A stretch of 64,000 nt of DNA from Litsea cubeba (Eukaryota > Streptophyta > Magnoliopsida > Laurales > Lauraceae): NCBI GenBank assembly GCA_012931725.1, contig CM022946.1:60974098-61038097 (forward strand). The letters run 5' to 3'. Shown piece by piece: positions 56,401 to 64,000 of the stretch (its first letter is position 1; every line of letters starts with the position of its first letter). Below the pieces are notes generated by a model. It saw only the letters and a list, made by a program, of their open reading frames with translations, had not been told where the DNA came from and searched no databases. A program made the translations under genes and the position numbers.

Positions 56401-58593
56401 AATCTTCCAAACGAAGACCCTTCTCAAGAAGCTCTCGAAGTTGGTAGAGGCACCCGCTCTGGCCGGGACTACCACAAAAATTACAACCAATCTTCCTTTA
56501 CATATGTAAATCCTTCGGGAAAAGATGTTGTAAGCGCCCCTAGTGGCAACAATGATGAACATGCAGGCCCTAAGGAGGCTTTCAAGTATGACTTGATTGA
56601 ACACTTCAAGCACATACCTGCACGTCTGCACATCCTAGATTTGTTGCGAATGTCTCCGCACACTCGTGATAATCTCATCTCAGAATTACAAAAACTGAAT
56701 GAGGATGTCGACAAACATGCCCCGCAAGTCCTCCAAATTGAAATGGATTACCGGGTCAAAAACTCAGAAGCCTCCTCAAAGGGAGAAAAGAAGAAAACTG
56801 AAGGGTCATGCATTGAATGCCTCTCGGTTAAAAAAGCAGCCAGTGCAACCATCGCCTTCACAAAGGACGACCTCCTACTTGGCGAAACCAGGCATAACCG
56901 ACCCCTGTACTTCACAGGGTATATCAAGGAAATGCCTATGCATAGAGTTCAGATCGACCCAGGTTCTGCACTCAACCTTATCTCCACATCGGCTCTTGAA
57001 GAGTTGGGCATCCCACCCAGCAAACTGAGCCACACATCTGTATCTATCTTTGGATACGATGGGAGTACTCAAAGGCCTATCGGCAAAATCAGGTTCAAAT
57101 TGCAGATCGGTGATCTTATCTCTGAGGTCACAGTGTATGCAATAAAGACCCCTTCATGCTACAACATCCTTCTCGGACGCCCTTGGATCCATGAGAATGG
57201 TGTTGTCCCTTCAACTCTACATCAATGCATCAAGTTTGTTGGCGACGACGGCATGATACATCGAGTCTTTGCGGATAGAAAACCCTTCAAAGGTAAAGAA
57301 ATCCACTTCGCAGACTCACAAATGTATGAAGGTGAAAAAGAAGAAGAGGAGAAGCATACAGCATCCTTTGCCGAAAATCTCCAGAAAGATAAAGGCAAAG
57401 CTCCTCAACAATCACCGGAAGAAAACAAACCATCCGGTAAATCCGAAGAGAGCATGCAAACTCCCTTCATCATCTCCCTCAAATCTTCAAAGCCTTTGGT
57501 CATCACAACTAAAGTGAATAAGGCAAAACAAAAGCCTGGGGGCAAATTTGTTGTCTCTTTCGTGTCTATCATGCAAGACACGGACTCGGATTCAGAGCCA
57601 GAAGACGACACATCGTCAAGCCAAGCTGACACTCAGCAAGTTCAGCCTGCTCTTACTCCAATGGAGACAACTTCTGACATAGAAGATCCTACGTCAGCTT
57701 CCTTCGTTGTTCCAGCAACTTCAACAAAGGAAAAGCCGATCTTCTTCCATAGATCGGATACTTCTTCATCAAACTCCATGCTTGAACCTTTCCAAAATAA
57801 AGGTACGCCTCAACTATCCTTATACAGTTCTGTGGCACAAGCTATTATGAAGAAAATGGGCTATGACGCTCAAAACCCAGTCGGTTTGGGAGAAGGACGC
57901 GGTATTCTCACACCATTGGGGCCCGTCTTGACCAAAAGCCAGCTGGAAGATTGGAGACTCTACGGCTATGTAGAAAAGTCTTCACACGGGTTAGGGTATG
58001 ATCCTGACACCCCCTTGAGACAGTTGACACAAAGGCTTAAAAGTCAATATACTGACCAAGCCTCAACATCTCAAGTCCATGAAGACATCGATCTCCCTGG
58101 ATATCTCTTTGATGAGTCACCTGACAAAGATCCAGGAAGCTCATCCAATTGGCACGATTTCTCCGAAAATGAAGAGGAGTTGTCCGATGGCACAGACGTG
58201 TGGACTTCTGACCCAGAAGAACCCTCATCTCCAAAAGAAATAGCCTACTTCGACTCGGTTTCAACAGGCGATTGGGATCATCTCATAGCAAGCCTTGGGA
58301 AAACTACCGATCAAGAAGACCCGTGGAAAGGAACAAAACCTTGGTCTGGAAATGCCCTTGAAACCCCAGAAGGTTTCGTTGAGCTGGAAGCCTCCGAAAA
58401 TATTGTGGAGGAACCACCTTCGAACCTTCCAACAGAAGATCCTGTTCAAAAGATAGACTTGGGAACACCAGATAACCCACGTCCTGTATTCATAAGCAAG
58501 AATATAAAGGATGATGAGTTACCCGAGTATATCGCTTTCTTCGTGAGTTCGTTGATTGCTTTGCATGGTCTTACGCTGAAATGCCAGGCTTAG
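53482..58593 (+). CDS. Tat gag-protease polyprotein
   Basis: 1703 codons. In order: Ser/Arg-rich N-terminus; gag core (FPTKFKHPTLQTYTGKGS at about 54156, FDWYSTLPEDS, RFLTHFKGED); a YCPYHQMISHPLNQC zinc-binding-like motif (about 54942); a long acidic spacer; aspartic protease with DPGSALNLIS (from 56956) and the ILLGRPW closing motif (about 57169); then a G-patch (MGYDAQNPVGLGEGRG, about 57856), known from this lineage and linked to RNA binding. The frame ends in altered sequence after about 58540: the expected EFVDCFAWSYAEMPGLDP text lies one frame over, so a single indel has cut gag-protease from RT. Confidence 0.88.
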   Translation: MLVVYAAARRTDKRDYRSKGPSLPHFKSLPNGSKKKDPTKLLPSIWLEKTRRRQKSATKIHVRRPMTRSISRTRRHSEESPAPSSKGQQSDPSSSSSSKRMSPSSVTRTVSSFESRRMNVLATNSEPPPHNPPPEDAITRIQQLEQGQQRIETLMENLLLAFQNQANNEPPPNHQDDEVNREENESRALTKKDVDGILAKAKEEDILKEHGIKPPYPLWMDSVPFPTKFKHPTLQTYTGKGSARQHVIHFKILTGAIADQDALKIRLFASTLKGTAFDWYSTLPEDSIQNWAMLETRFLTHFKGEDHPATMAQLCSLKQGENESTYDFIHKWKAMAYKCSDVLPQASLVDICRNNMRARIRSMIIGNKSKNLGELLEASMEAETVIKDLNSQKSSRKEPTAIATSKPKKKEVLNVQTKPAPQPPKKAENKAAGKRPELSDAFKERVEKKYPFDEDVDEIFGALVANGKLTLPEPKRPGDVGKTNDPRYCPYHQMISHPLNQCFVVREKINEMWKNGVITFDKNYGSASVNMVTYGQTSRSPKKKITTSFKVINSIEASEELVPYPTPDGQPIWVHPDLLEDENWEVVKIKPTARQRRQARKHLLKLKRQEKTQPKLEVKEKAEASSTASLEVTKTSLPETSKGVRKFTLSDFMPPQFREAMQETSYSCNSVVGFSIDGYESSDTDDGFEPNYTDEWEESLETGEYLSDEEWVPESHLMPVIWYNPLQPQGSWSDDEEDQEAVQENAADPAPLITPVEINNVEPQRDDEEEDPAPMPDLEDYARILQRLALEQEQDRVNEPPRNPEPEVPEDHQVHPPLTPENGENCWVDDPLTSEDESDSDQATSPVRASCNVIIRDYSSSEASSDESTYTPATPSNISSGATSSHVTFTEMTPSQVSSPETVTSKFTPFLTEEFPAIDAWDDELVNEEERLLDAVQDLFPENAPCNTITEDGNSAADASSANEKRQPLDPEDNLPNEDPSQEALEVGRGTRSGRDYHKNYNQSSFTYVNPSGKDVVSAPSGNNDEHAGPKEAFKYDLIEHFKHIPARLHILDLLRMSPHTRDNLISELQKLNEDVDKHAPQVLQIEMDYRVKNSEASSKGEKKKTEGSCIECLSVKKAASATIAFTKDDLLLGETRHNRPLYFTGYIKEMPMHRVQIDPGSALNLISTSALEELGIPPSKLSHTSVSIFGYDGSTQRPIGKIRFKLQIGDLISEVTVYAIKTPSCYNILLGRPWIHENGVVPSTLHQCIKFVGDDGMIHRVFADRKPFKGKEIHFADSQMYEGEKEEEEKHTASFAENLQKDKGKAPQQSPEENKPSGKSEESMQTPFIISLKSSKPLVITTKVNKAKQKPGGKFVVSFVSIMQDTDSDSEPEDDTSSSQADTQQVQPALTPMETTSDIEDPTSASFVVPATSTKEKPIFFHRSDTSSSNSMLEPFQNKGTPQLSLYSSVAQAIMKKMGYDAQNPVGLGEGRGILTPLGPVLTKSQLEDWRLYGYVEKSSHGLGYDPDTPLRQLTQRLKSQYTDQASTSQVHEDIDLPGYLFDESPDKDPGSSSNWHDFSENEEELSDGTDVWTSDPEEPSSPKEIAYFDSVSTGDWDHLIASLGKTTDQEDPWKGTKPWSGNALETPEGFVELEASENIVEEPPSNLPTEDPVQKIDLGTPDNPRPVFISKNIKDDELPEYIAFFVSSLIALHGLTLKCQA

Positions 58594-58666
58594 ACCCCAA
58601 AATAGCAGTTCACAAACTCAATCTTCAAGAAGACATCAAGAAGGCCAAAGAAGATTCCGTCCAGAT
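58594..58666 (+). pseudogene. gag-protease to RT junction with two frameshifts
   Basis: Between about 58545 and 58650 the reading follows a third frame (AEMPGLDPKIAVHKLNL), ending in a stop at about 58670. RT similarity then resumes with RFRPDVMDKIEQEV in the frame of 58667. Related elements encode this stretch continuously or remove an intron nearby; here no good splice signals are seen, so simple indels are the likelier explanation. Confidence 0.65.
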
Positions 58667-60760
58667 GTGATGGATAAAATTGAACAAGAAGTTCAAAAAC
58701 TCAAAAGCGTCGGCTTCATCCGTGAGGAACAACATCCTGAATGGTTGGCCAACATTGTCCCCGTGACAAAGAAAAATGGGCAGATCAGGGTCTGTATTGA
58801 CTATAGAGACCTGAATGGCGCATGCCCAAAAGATGAATTTCCGCTCCCCATACCAGAGGTAATGATTGATAATACCTGTGGATTCGAGCGAATGACATTC
58901 ATGGATGGTTTCTCTGGCTACAATCAGATAAAGATGCATCCTGAGGATGAAAAACATACATCCTTTCGAACCCCATTTGGCGTGTATTGCTACACTGTCA
59001 TGCCATTCGGTTTGAAGAATGCTGGTGCCACATATCAGAGGGCTATGATGAAAATATTCCAAGATATGCAGCACAAGACGGTTGAATGTTACGTTGATGA
59101 CCTCGCCGTCAAAAGCAAAAGAAAAGAAGATCATCTCGAAAACCTCCGAGAAGTCTTCCTCCGGCTTCGCAAACACAAACTGCGAATGAATCCATTGAAA
59201 TGCTTCTTCGGCGTCTCGTCAGGTAAGTTCCTCGGATTCTTAGTTCGGAAAGCTGGAATAGAGCTTGACCCCATAAAAGTCAAAGCCATTCTAGAAATGC
59301 CCTCTCCAAGAACCTTGAGAGAACTTAAAGGGCTTCAAGGGAGATTAGCCTACATCAGACGGTTCATCTCCAATCTTTCGGGGAAATGCCGTCCATTCTC
59401 CCGGTTGATGAAAAAAGGTGTAAACTTTGTCTGGGATGCTGACTGTGAAGCTGCTTTCCAAGACATCAAGTCATACCTGACAAAACCTCCAGTGTTAGCT
59501 GCTCCTACCACTGGAAAACCATTCATCTTGTACACAAGAGCCCTTGATCACTCTTTGGGAGCTCTGCTTGCGCAAGAAAATGATCAAAGAAAAGAAGCTG
59601 CTCTATATTACCTCAGCCGCATGCTAGTAGGTGCAGAGCATCGCTACTCTCCAGTCGAAAAAGAATGTCTTGCAGTGATGTTCGCCGTACAAAAGCTGCG
59701 TCACTACTTGCTTTCCAATACAGTCTACCTGGTCTCGAGGGTCAACCTCTTGAAGGTCCTTGTCACAAAGGCAGGTTCTCTCAATGCTCGACTGGCAAAA
59801 TGGTCCATCCTTCTGTCACAATTTGATATTAGGTATGTACCACAAAAAGCAATCAAAGGGCAAGCTCTAGCAGACTTCCTCGCAGAGCATCCATTGCCTA
59901 AAGATTCTCCACTCAGAGATGATCTCCCAGACGAACCAGTCTACAATGTGGAGACTTTCTCACAAAGTGCCTCCTGGGACATGTACTTTGACGGTGCAAC
60001 CAGGACAAATGAAAAAAGACAGCTGATCTCGGGAGTTGGCATCCTCTTTGTTAGCCCCGACAAATACATGATTCCACACGCTTTCTCGCTACTGGAACCA
60101 TGCACAAACAATGCAGCTGAATATCAAGCTCTGATCTTAGGATTGGAACTCGCCATCGAATCCGGTATCACTATGCTGGAAGTCTTTGGAGACTCTCAAC
60201 TGATCGTCAACCAGATGAATCAGAAATTTGAAGTCAGGAAGCCAGATTTGCTGCCCTACTACAACAAGGCACAATCACTTCTGCAAAAGTTTGACATCTG
60301 TCACATCACCCACATTCGTAGAGGTGAAAACATACGTGCAGATGCCCTAGCCGGACTTGCCGCATCCATGGCAATCCAGGAAGGGGAAAACATGCAAGTC
60401 ACAGTGTGCGAAAGAAGAATCCTTCCTCCTCTTAACACACACCAAGCAGTTGCTGAATGCCACCAAGTGGTCGGAAGTCGGATTTCAATCCTTCAAACTT
60501 CAATTGGCGACTGGAGGGATCCGTTCATTGATTACATTATGTTCGGAATCCTACCTGAAGATCCAAAAGAACGGGTAAGCATCCAAAGGCGAACCCCAAG
60601 CTTCCATTTGGATATTCCATCAAAAATCCTTTACAGGAAATCTTCAACGGAGTACTTCTACGCTGCTTGTCACAACAAGAGGCTGAAGAAACACTCAAAG
60701 AAGTTCATGCTGGTCTTTGTGGAGCTCATCAGGCTGGACCTAAGCTCTATGATCAGATAA
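58667..60760 (+). CDS. Tat reverse transcriptase and double RNase H
   Basis: 697 codons. The ATG at 58667 is probably internal to the former polyprotein. RT: VTKKNGQIRVCIDYRDLN (about 58763), FMDGFSGYNQI with catalytic Asp (about 58900), FGLKNAGATYQR, and the YVDD active site (59090-59101). First RNase H: DHSLGALLAQEN to VEKECLAVMFAVQKLRHYL (about 59545-59710). Second, archaeal-type RNase H: YFDGAT (about 59983), NNAAEYQALILGLELA, VFGDSQLIVNQMN and ADALAGLAASM (about 60340), giving all four acidic residues. Sequence after about 60640 is out of frame: the integrase frame carries the natural text, so the last 40 residues here are an artefact of a deletion. Confidence 0.88.
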   Translation: MMDKIEQEVQKLKSVGFIREEQHPEWLANIVPVTKKNGQIRVCIDYRDLNGACPKDEFPLPIPEVMIDNTCGFERMTFMDGFSGYNQIKMHPEDEKHTSFRTPFGVYCYTVMPFGLKNAGATYQRAMMKIFQDMQHKTVECYVDDLAVKSKRKEDHLENLREVFLRLRKHKLRMNPLKCFFGVSSGKFLGFLVRKAGIELDPIKVKAILEMPSPRTLRELKGLQGRLAYIRRFISNLSGKCRPFSRLMKKGVNFVWDADCEAAFQDIKSYLTKPPVLAAPTTGKPFILYTRALDHSLGALLAQENDQRKEAALYYLSRMLVGAEHRYSPVEKECLAVMFAVQKLRHYLLSNTVYLVSRVNLLKVLVTKAGSLNARLAKWSILLSQFDIRYVPQKAIKGQALADFLAEHPLPKDSPLRDDLPDEPVYNVETFSQSASWDMYFDGATRTNEKRQLISGVGILFVSPDKYMIPHAFSLLEPCTNNAAEYQALILGLELAIESGITMLEVFGDSQLIVNQMNQKFEVRKPDLLPYYNKAQSLLQKFDICHITHIRRGENIRADALAGLAASMAIQEGENMQVTVCERRILPPLNTHQAVAECHQVVGSRISILQTSIGDWRDPFIDYIMFGILPEDPKERVSIQRRTPSFHLDIPSKILYRKSSTEYFYAACHNKRLKKHSKKFMLVFVELIRLDLSSMIR

Positions 60761-61767
60761 AAAGGTTAGGATATTACTGGCCTACCATGGTAGCTGACGC
60801 AATGCAATTTGCTAAGCGCTGCCAACAATGCCAAGTTCATGGAGATTACATTCACATGCCTCCAGAATGGCTGCATCCTACAGCGATCTCATGGCCTTTC
60901 GAAGCCTGGGGTATGGACATTATAGGTCCTATTTCTCCCCCTTCAAGCAAAGGTCATCGCTTCATCTTCGCCGCTACGGATTATTTCTCCAAGTGGTCAG
61001 AAGCATTTGCGTTTAACGAAATGAAGACCTCATCAGTCCTTCAGTTCCTACGCACCAACATCATTTGTCGTTTCGGTATACCCAAAAGATTCGTCCATGA
61101 TAACGGGCCACAGTTCCGGGATCATCGATTCTACAGGTTCTGCGACAAATACAAAATCCAAAGCTGTCCTTCGACTCCATACAATCCGGCAGCAAACGGG
61201 TTAGCAGAAGCTTTCAACAAGACACTCTGCAAAATCCTCAAAAAAATGGTCTCTAATCACAAAAGAGACTGGAGCGACAAAATGTCTGAAGCTTTGTGGG
61301 CCTATCGAACCACCGTTCGAGGACCAACACATAGCACACCATTCTCCTTGGTCTATGGATGCGAAGCTGTCGTGCCCTTGGAAGTACAAATTCCTTCCTT
61401 GAGGGTATCCTTGCAAAATGACATGACTCAAGAAAGCAATGTCAAATTGCGGCTCCATGAGCTGGACAATCTCGATGAGAGACGGCTCGAAGCTCAACAA
61501 AGCATTGAACTTTACCAAGCACGTATGGCAGGATCTTTCGATAAAAAGGTCAGGCAACGCGCCTACAAAAAGAGTGACTTGGTTCTTGCGGTAAAAAGAC
61601 CAATGGTCTTCGCTCACAAGTCCAAAGGCAAATTTGAGCCAAAATGGGAGGGACCCTACGTCATCGACAAGGTTTTCTCTAACGGCGCATACGCACTCCT
61701 AAACATGGAAGGTGACAGATGTATGCTGCCCATCAATGGCAAGTTCTTAAAGCGGTACTACCCTTGA
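60667..61767 (+). CDS. Tat integrase
   Basis: 366 codons, in a frame shifted from RT by an indel near 60640. N-terminal HHCC-type zinc domain (EVHAGLCGAHQAGPKL; CQQCQVHG near 60820), catalytic core with D, D, E (GMDIIGPISPP near 60910; VHDNGPQFRDHRF near 61095; AANGLAEAFNKTL near 61192), and C-terminal domain ending NGKFLKRYYP. No chromodomain follows, as expected for Tat. The listed ATG is unlikely to be a natural start, because integrase is released from the polyprotein. Confidence 0.88.
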   Translation: MSQQEAEETLKEVHAGLCGAHQAGPKLYDQIKRLGYYWPTMVADAMQFAKRCQQCQVHGDYIHMPPEWLHPTAISWPFEAWGMDIIGPISPPSSKGHRFIFAATDYFSKWSEAFAFNEMKTSSVLQFLRTNIICRFGIPKRFVHDNGPQFRDHRFYRFCDKYKIQSCPSTPYNPAANGLAEAFNKTLCKILKKMVSNHKRDWSDKMSEALWAYRTTVRGPTHSTPFSLVYGCEAVVPLEVQIPSLRVSLQNDMTQESNVKLRLHELDNLDERRLEAQQSIELYQARMAGSFDKKVRQRAYKKSDLVLAVKRPMVFAHKSKGKFEPKWEGPYVIDKVFSNGAYALLNMEGDRCMLPINGKFLKRYYP

Positions 61768-62134
61768 AGACTTACCCAACTGGGTAAGAGCAATGCCTGT
61801 ACGGCCAAAACCGGTTTCCAGGTACACGCTCGCTAAACCCACCCTTTTTCAGAATTTTCATGTCAAAAATTGAAATTTCTAGAAATCTAAAACAATGTTT
61901 ACTTTCATCGTTTCATTGTTCAAAAAAAATATATATATATATATCCAAGTTTAGGAACCTTTCCCTAACTTGACCAAAATTTCCAACCCTTGAACCCAAA
62001 ATTCATGGTTTGAAACAAAATCCGGATTCAGGGATTTCCATCCTAGTCCACCCTGCCTTTTACTGCCCAAATGGTTTTAGGTCAAAATTTATGACCCTCG
62101 TGTCTTTAAACAAAAAAATGGTTTTTCAAAAACC
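61768..62134 (+). other. start of the 3' region
   Basis: Non-coding sequence after the integrase stop, with one (AT)n tract (about 61931-61944). The sequence acccaactgggta (61776-61788) is an exact 12-base palindrome plus one base. Confidence 0.5.
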
Positions 62135-62669
62135 GCGAGGAAGCGACGCTTAGTCGATACTCGCACAAATCGGAAGCAAGCGAACCACGTTCGACACTTC
62201 CAAAATCGCAGGGAAGCGACATTTCGTCGATACTTGCAAAATCCAAAACTGTGGAGACGCAACATTTCAGTTGATATCCACAACCCAAATTTCAAAGGTT
62301 CGAAAAAACCTAAAAAAAACCGTGGAGACGCAACATTTTCAGTTGATATCCACAACCCAAATTTCAAAGGTTCGAAAAAACCTAAAAAACCGTGGAGATG
62401 CAACATTTCAGTTGATATCCACAACCTAAATTTTCAAAGGTTCGAGAAAACCACAAATTTCAAAAATCGTGGGGAAACGACATCAAGTCAGTACCCGCAA
62501 AACCAAAATTTTTGAAAAGCAAGGATGCGACATTCCATCGATACTTGCACCCAAATCCGCGAGGATGCGACATTCCATCGATACTCGCAACCGAATGAGC
62601 AAGGATGCGACATTCCATCGATACTTGCAAGAACATTCAGCAGGGAGGCGACTTTTAGTCGATACTTGC
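62135..62669 (+). repeat. array of 11 hairpin units with matched arms
   Basis: Units of 30-32 bp start at 62135, 62172, 62208, 62251, 62322, 62392, 62469, 62519, 62559, 62599 and 62640. Each has a 5-bp outer stem, a 3-base bulge, an inner stem of 3-4 bp, a 5-7 base loop and a second 3-base bulge (ata or aca in nearly all). Outer stems vary: GCGAG/CTCGC, GGAAG/CTTCC, GTGGA/TCCAC, GCAAG/CTTGC, and wobble forms GCAGG/CTTGC and GTGGG/CCCGC. Inner stems include CGAC/GTCG, CGAA/TTCG and CAAC/GTTG. In the middle three units the spacer (aaatttcaaaggttcg...) is also repeated. Confidence 0.9.
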
Positions 62670-62692
62670 ATTTTTTCTTTGAAAACCAAACC

Positions 62693-63037
62693 GGCTATAA
62701 ATGCCATCAAAACAGGCTATAAATGCCACAAACCGGCTATCAATGCCACCAAAAACAAACCGGCTATCAATGCCACAAACAAAAAAACTTGGATTTCAAA
62801 AACGGCTATCAATGCCACCAAAACAAACCGGCTATCAATGCCACCAAAACAAAACAGGCTATCAATGCCACCAAAAACCGGCTATAGATGCCACAAAACA
62901 AACCGGCTATCAATGCCACCAAAATTGGCTATAGATGCCACAAACAAAAAAACTCGGCTATCAATGCCACAAGAAAAGCTGGCTCTCATGCCAAAATTGG
63001 CTTCCATGCCACAAACAAAAACCTGGCTTTCATGCCA
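62693..63037 (+). repeat. array of 14 ggctat(c/a)aatgcca units
   Basis: Short units, mostly ggctatcaatgcca, joined by A-rich spacers of varying length; the last three are shortened (ggctctcatgcca and similar). The unit can pair ggc with gcc. It matches the motif in the 5' LTR at 50327-50416. Confidence 0.88.
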
Positions 63038-63089
63038 AAACAATCATTTGACAAAAGATTTTCACAAAATGACAACCTTTTGATCAAAT

Positions 63090-63228
63090 CCCATTTAGCA
63101 ATTACTTTTATCACAAAAAGATTCAAGTGAGCGTAGGGATAACAAAAAAAAGAAAAGCATCCCATTTAGCAATTACTTTTATCACAAAAAGATTAAAGTG
63201 AGCGTAGGGATAACAAAAAAAAAGAAGA
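63090..63228 (+). repeat. two 71-bp tandem units
   Basis: cccatttagcaattac starts at 63090 and 63161; the second unit is nearly identical to the first, apart from the last few bases. Confidence 0.85.
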
Positions 63229-63230
63229 AA

Positions 63231-63420
63231 GTGTTCACAAGCACTACAAAAAAAAGAGTACCAAAAAAAATACATGTGGTACCAAAAAAAGAAAGTGTTC
63301 ACAAGCACTACAAAAAAAAGAGTACCAAAAAAATACATGTGGTACCAAAAAAAAAGAGTGTTCACAAGCACTACAAAAAATAAGTACCAAAAAAATACAA
63401 GTGGTACCAAAAAAAAAAAG
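63231..63420 (+). repeat. three 63-64 bp tandem units
   Basis: gtgttcacaagcactac starts at 63231, 63295 and 63358, each followed by A-runs and gtaccaaaaaaatacatgtgg-like text. ORFs across it (both strands) are repeat translations. Confidence 0.85.
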
Positions 63421-63451
63421 AGAGAGAAGGATGGTTTCTGTATACAGGAGC

Positions 63452-64000
63452 TCAATCAAAGATGGTCTCCAGCCAAGAGTTCAACTCCCCAAGCAGACTT
63501 TTAGCCTCAGCTGTCAAGGATTCCAAGGCACGCTTCTTCAGGAACTTGCCATGAGATGCTGGAGTGGGCTGTACCCCTTCTCTCACACCAGGAAGCTTAC
63601 CTCGAGCAGCTTGCCATTGTTTATCCTCATCAGACTTCCTTTTGAGAACCCGTTCGGCATCTGCAACCTGGTGAATCAGGACACTCTCCCTGTCGCGAGC
63701 TTCTATTATGGCAGTCCACTTGGCAGCGACTTGTGCCTGCAGAAGCTCAAGACGTTTCCTGGCCTCATCGACCTCCCTATCAAGGATGTTAAGGTCATGT
63801 GTCAGCTCGATGATGGTTAGCTCTTCTCTATTCCTCTTTCGGACTGCCACCTTCTTGCTTTCTGTAGCCTCATCTAGGTCAGACTTAGCCTTATCAGCAG
63901 GGTCCAGGAACATCTCCTTGAAGAACTGGTCATCAGCCAAACTCACGGTCTCAAACCACTTGTCACCCAGTGCAATGATCCTATCAACGATCGCCCTGGC
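63452..64000 (-). CDS. antisense ORF in Tat 3' region, N-terminus beyond window
   Basis: On the minus strand the frame is open from the window edge (64000) down to the stop at 63452-63454, at least 182 codons. No ATG is seen in the part shown, and the GTG at 63946 is not a credible plant start, so the true start lies outside. The protein is charged, with heptad-like Leu/Ile spacing over ELTHDLNILDREVDEARKRLELLQAQ (about 63820-63740), suggesting a coiled coil. Antisense ORFs at this place are known in several Tat elements (for example Grande and Retand); their function is unknown. Confidence 0.65.
   Translation of the reverse strand, partial: ARAIVDRIIALGDKWFETVSLADDQFFKEMFLDPADKAKSDLDEATESKKVAVRKRNREELTIIELTHDLNILDREVDEARKRLELLQAQVAAKWTAIIEARDRESVLIHQVADAERVLKRKSDEDKQWQAARGKLPGVREGVQPTPASHGKFLKKRALESLTAEAKSLLGELNSWLETIFD

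Larger units (their letters stand above)
48365..64000 (+). mobile_element. Gypsy Tat-lineage retrotransposon, 3' end beyond window
   Basis: Order: 5' LTR (48365 to about 50538), tandem-repeat leader, extra ORF (52681-53469), gag-protease (53482-58593), RT plus two RNase H domains, integrase to 61767, a repeat-rich 3' region and an antisense ORF. The second RNase H, the lack of a chromodomain, the G-patch motif, the extra ORF and the antisense ORF together mark the Tat/Ogre branch. The coding frame is broken by at least three single-base indels (near 58545, 58650 and 60640), so this copy is probably not autonomous. The 3' LTR is outside the window. Confidence 0.9.

Noticed and set aside
62234..63504. 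ORFs across the 3' arrays, such as NATNRLSMPP repeats
   Set aside because: They translate short tandem repeats in multiple frames, with no independent sign of coding.

Overview
This is a gene-poor, transposon-rich stretch of a flowering-plant nuclear genome. The evidence is Copia (Sirevirus-like and another lineage), Gypsy Tat-lineage, MULE and CACTA elements, tRNA-derived SINEs, relics of plant gene families, and AT-rich non-coding DNA. Frequent short GGGCCCACC-type and GGGGTCCACCAT-type repeats recall early-diverging angiosperms such as magnoliids, but that is only an impression. No intact host gene is visible.

Layout. 1-5324: AT-rich intergenic DNA with a SINE and degenerate repeats. 5325-10394: a GC-rich foldback MITE-like element with a 9-10 bp target duplication. 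A Sirevirus-like Copia element that keeps gag but has lost pol (5331-9715) sits in its first five bases. 10395-18429: nested MITEs, another SINE and a run of Helitron-like candidates; one of these (14731-16903) holds a higher-order tandem array and recurs inverted at 25730-27906. 18430-24638: a young, full-length Copia element with three premature stops and a probable intron that starts inside its own LTR. 28800-31265: a foldback and a decayed RING-H2 (ATL-type) gene. 35821-39929: a degenerate MULE with perfect target duplication, a plant mobile domain gene on + and a truncated transposase on -, hit by a short LINE. 40984-42608: a foldback MITE and a CACTA-type MITE. 42800-46030: the first codons of a probable RNA-dependent RNA polymerase 2 (RDR2-like) gene, split by a 2.7-kb solo LTR and cut off by a second LTR-like sequence. 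48365-64000: a Tat-lineage Gypsy element running off the right edge, with an extra upstream ORF, gag-protease, reverse transcriptase with two RNase H domains, integrase, a repeat-filled 3' region and an antisense ORF.

How the parts relate. The order of events can be read from nesting: Sirevirus into MITE, LINE into MULE, solo LTR and a second LTR into the RDR2-like gene, and the Tat element probably into that second LTR. Stop codons in both Copia elements look like cytosine deamination, as expected of methylated repeats. The most unusual signal is in the Tat element's 3' region: eleven short hairpin units in tandem, whose two arms differ between units yet stay complementary.
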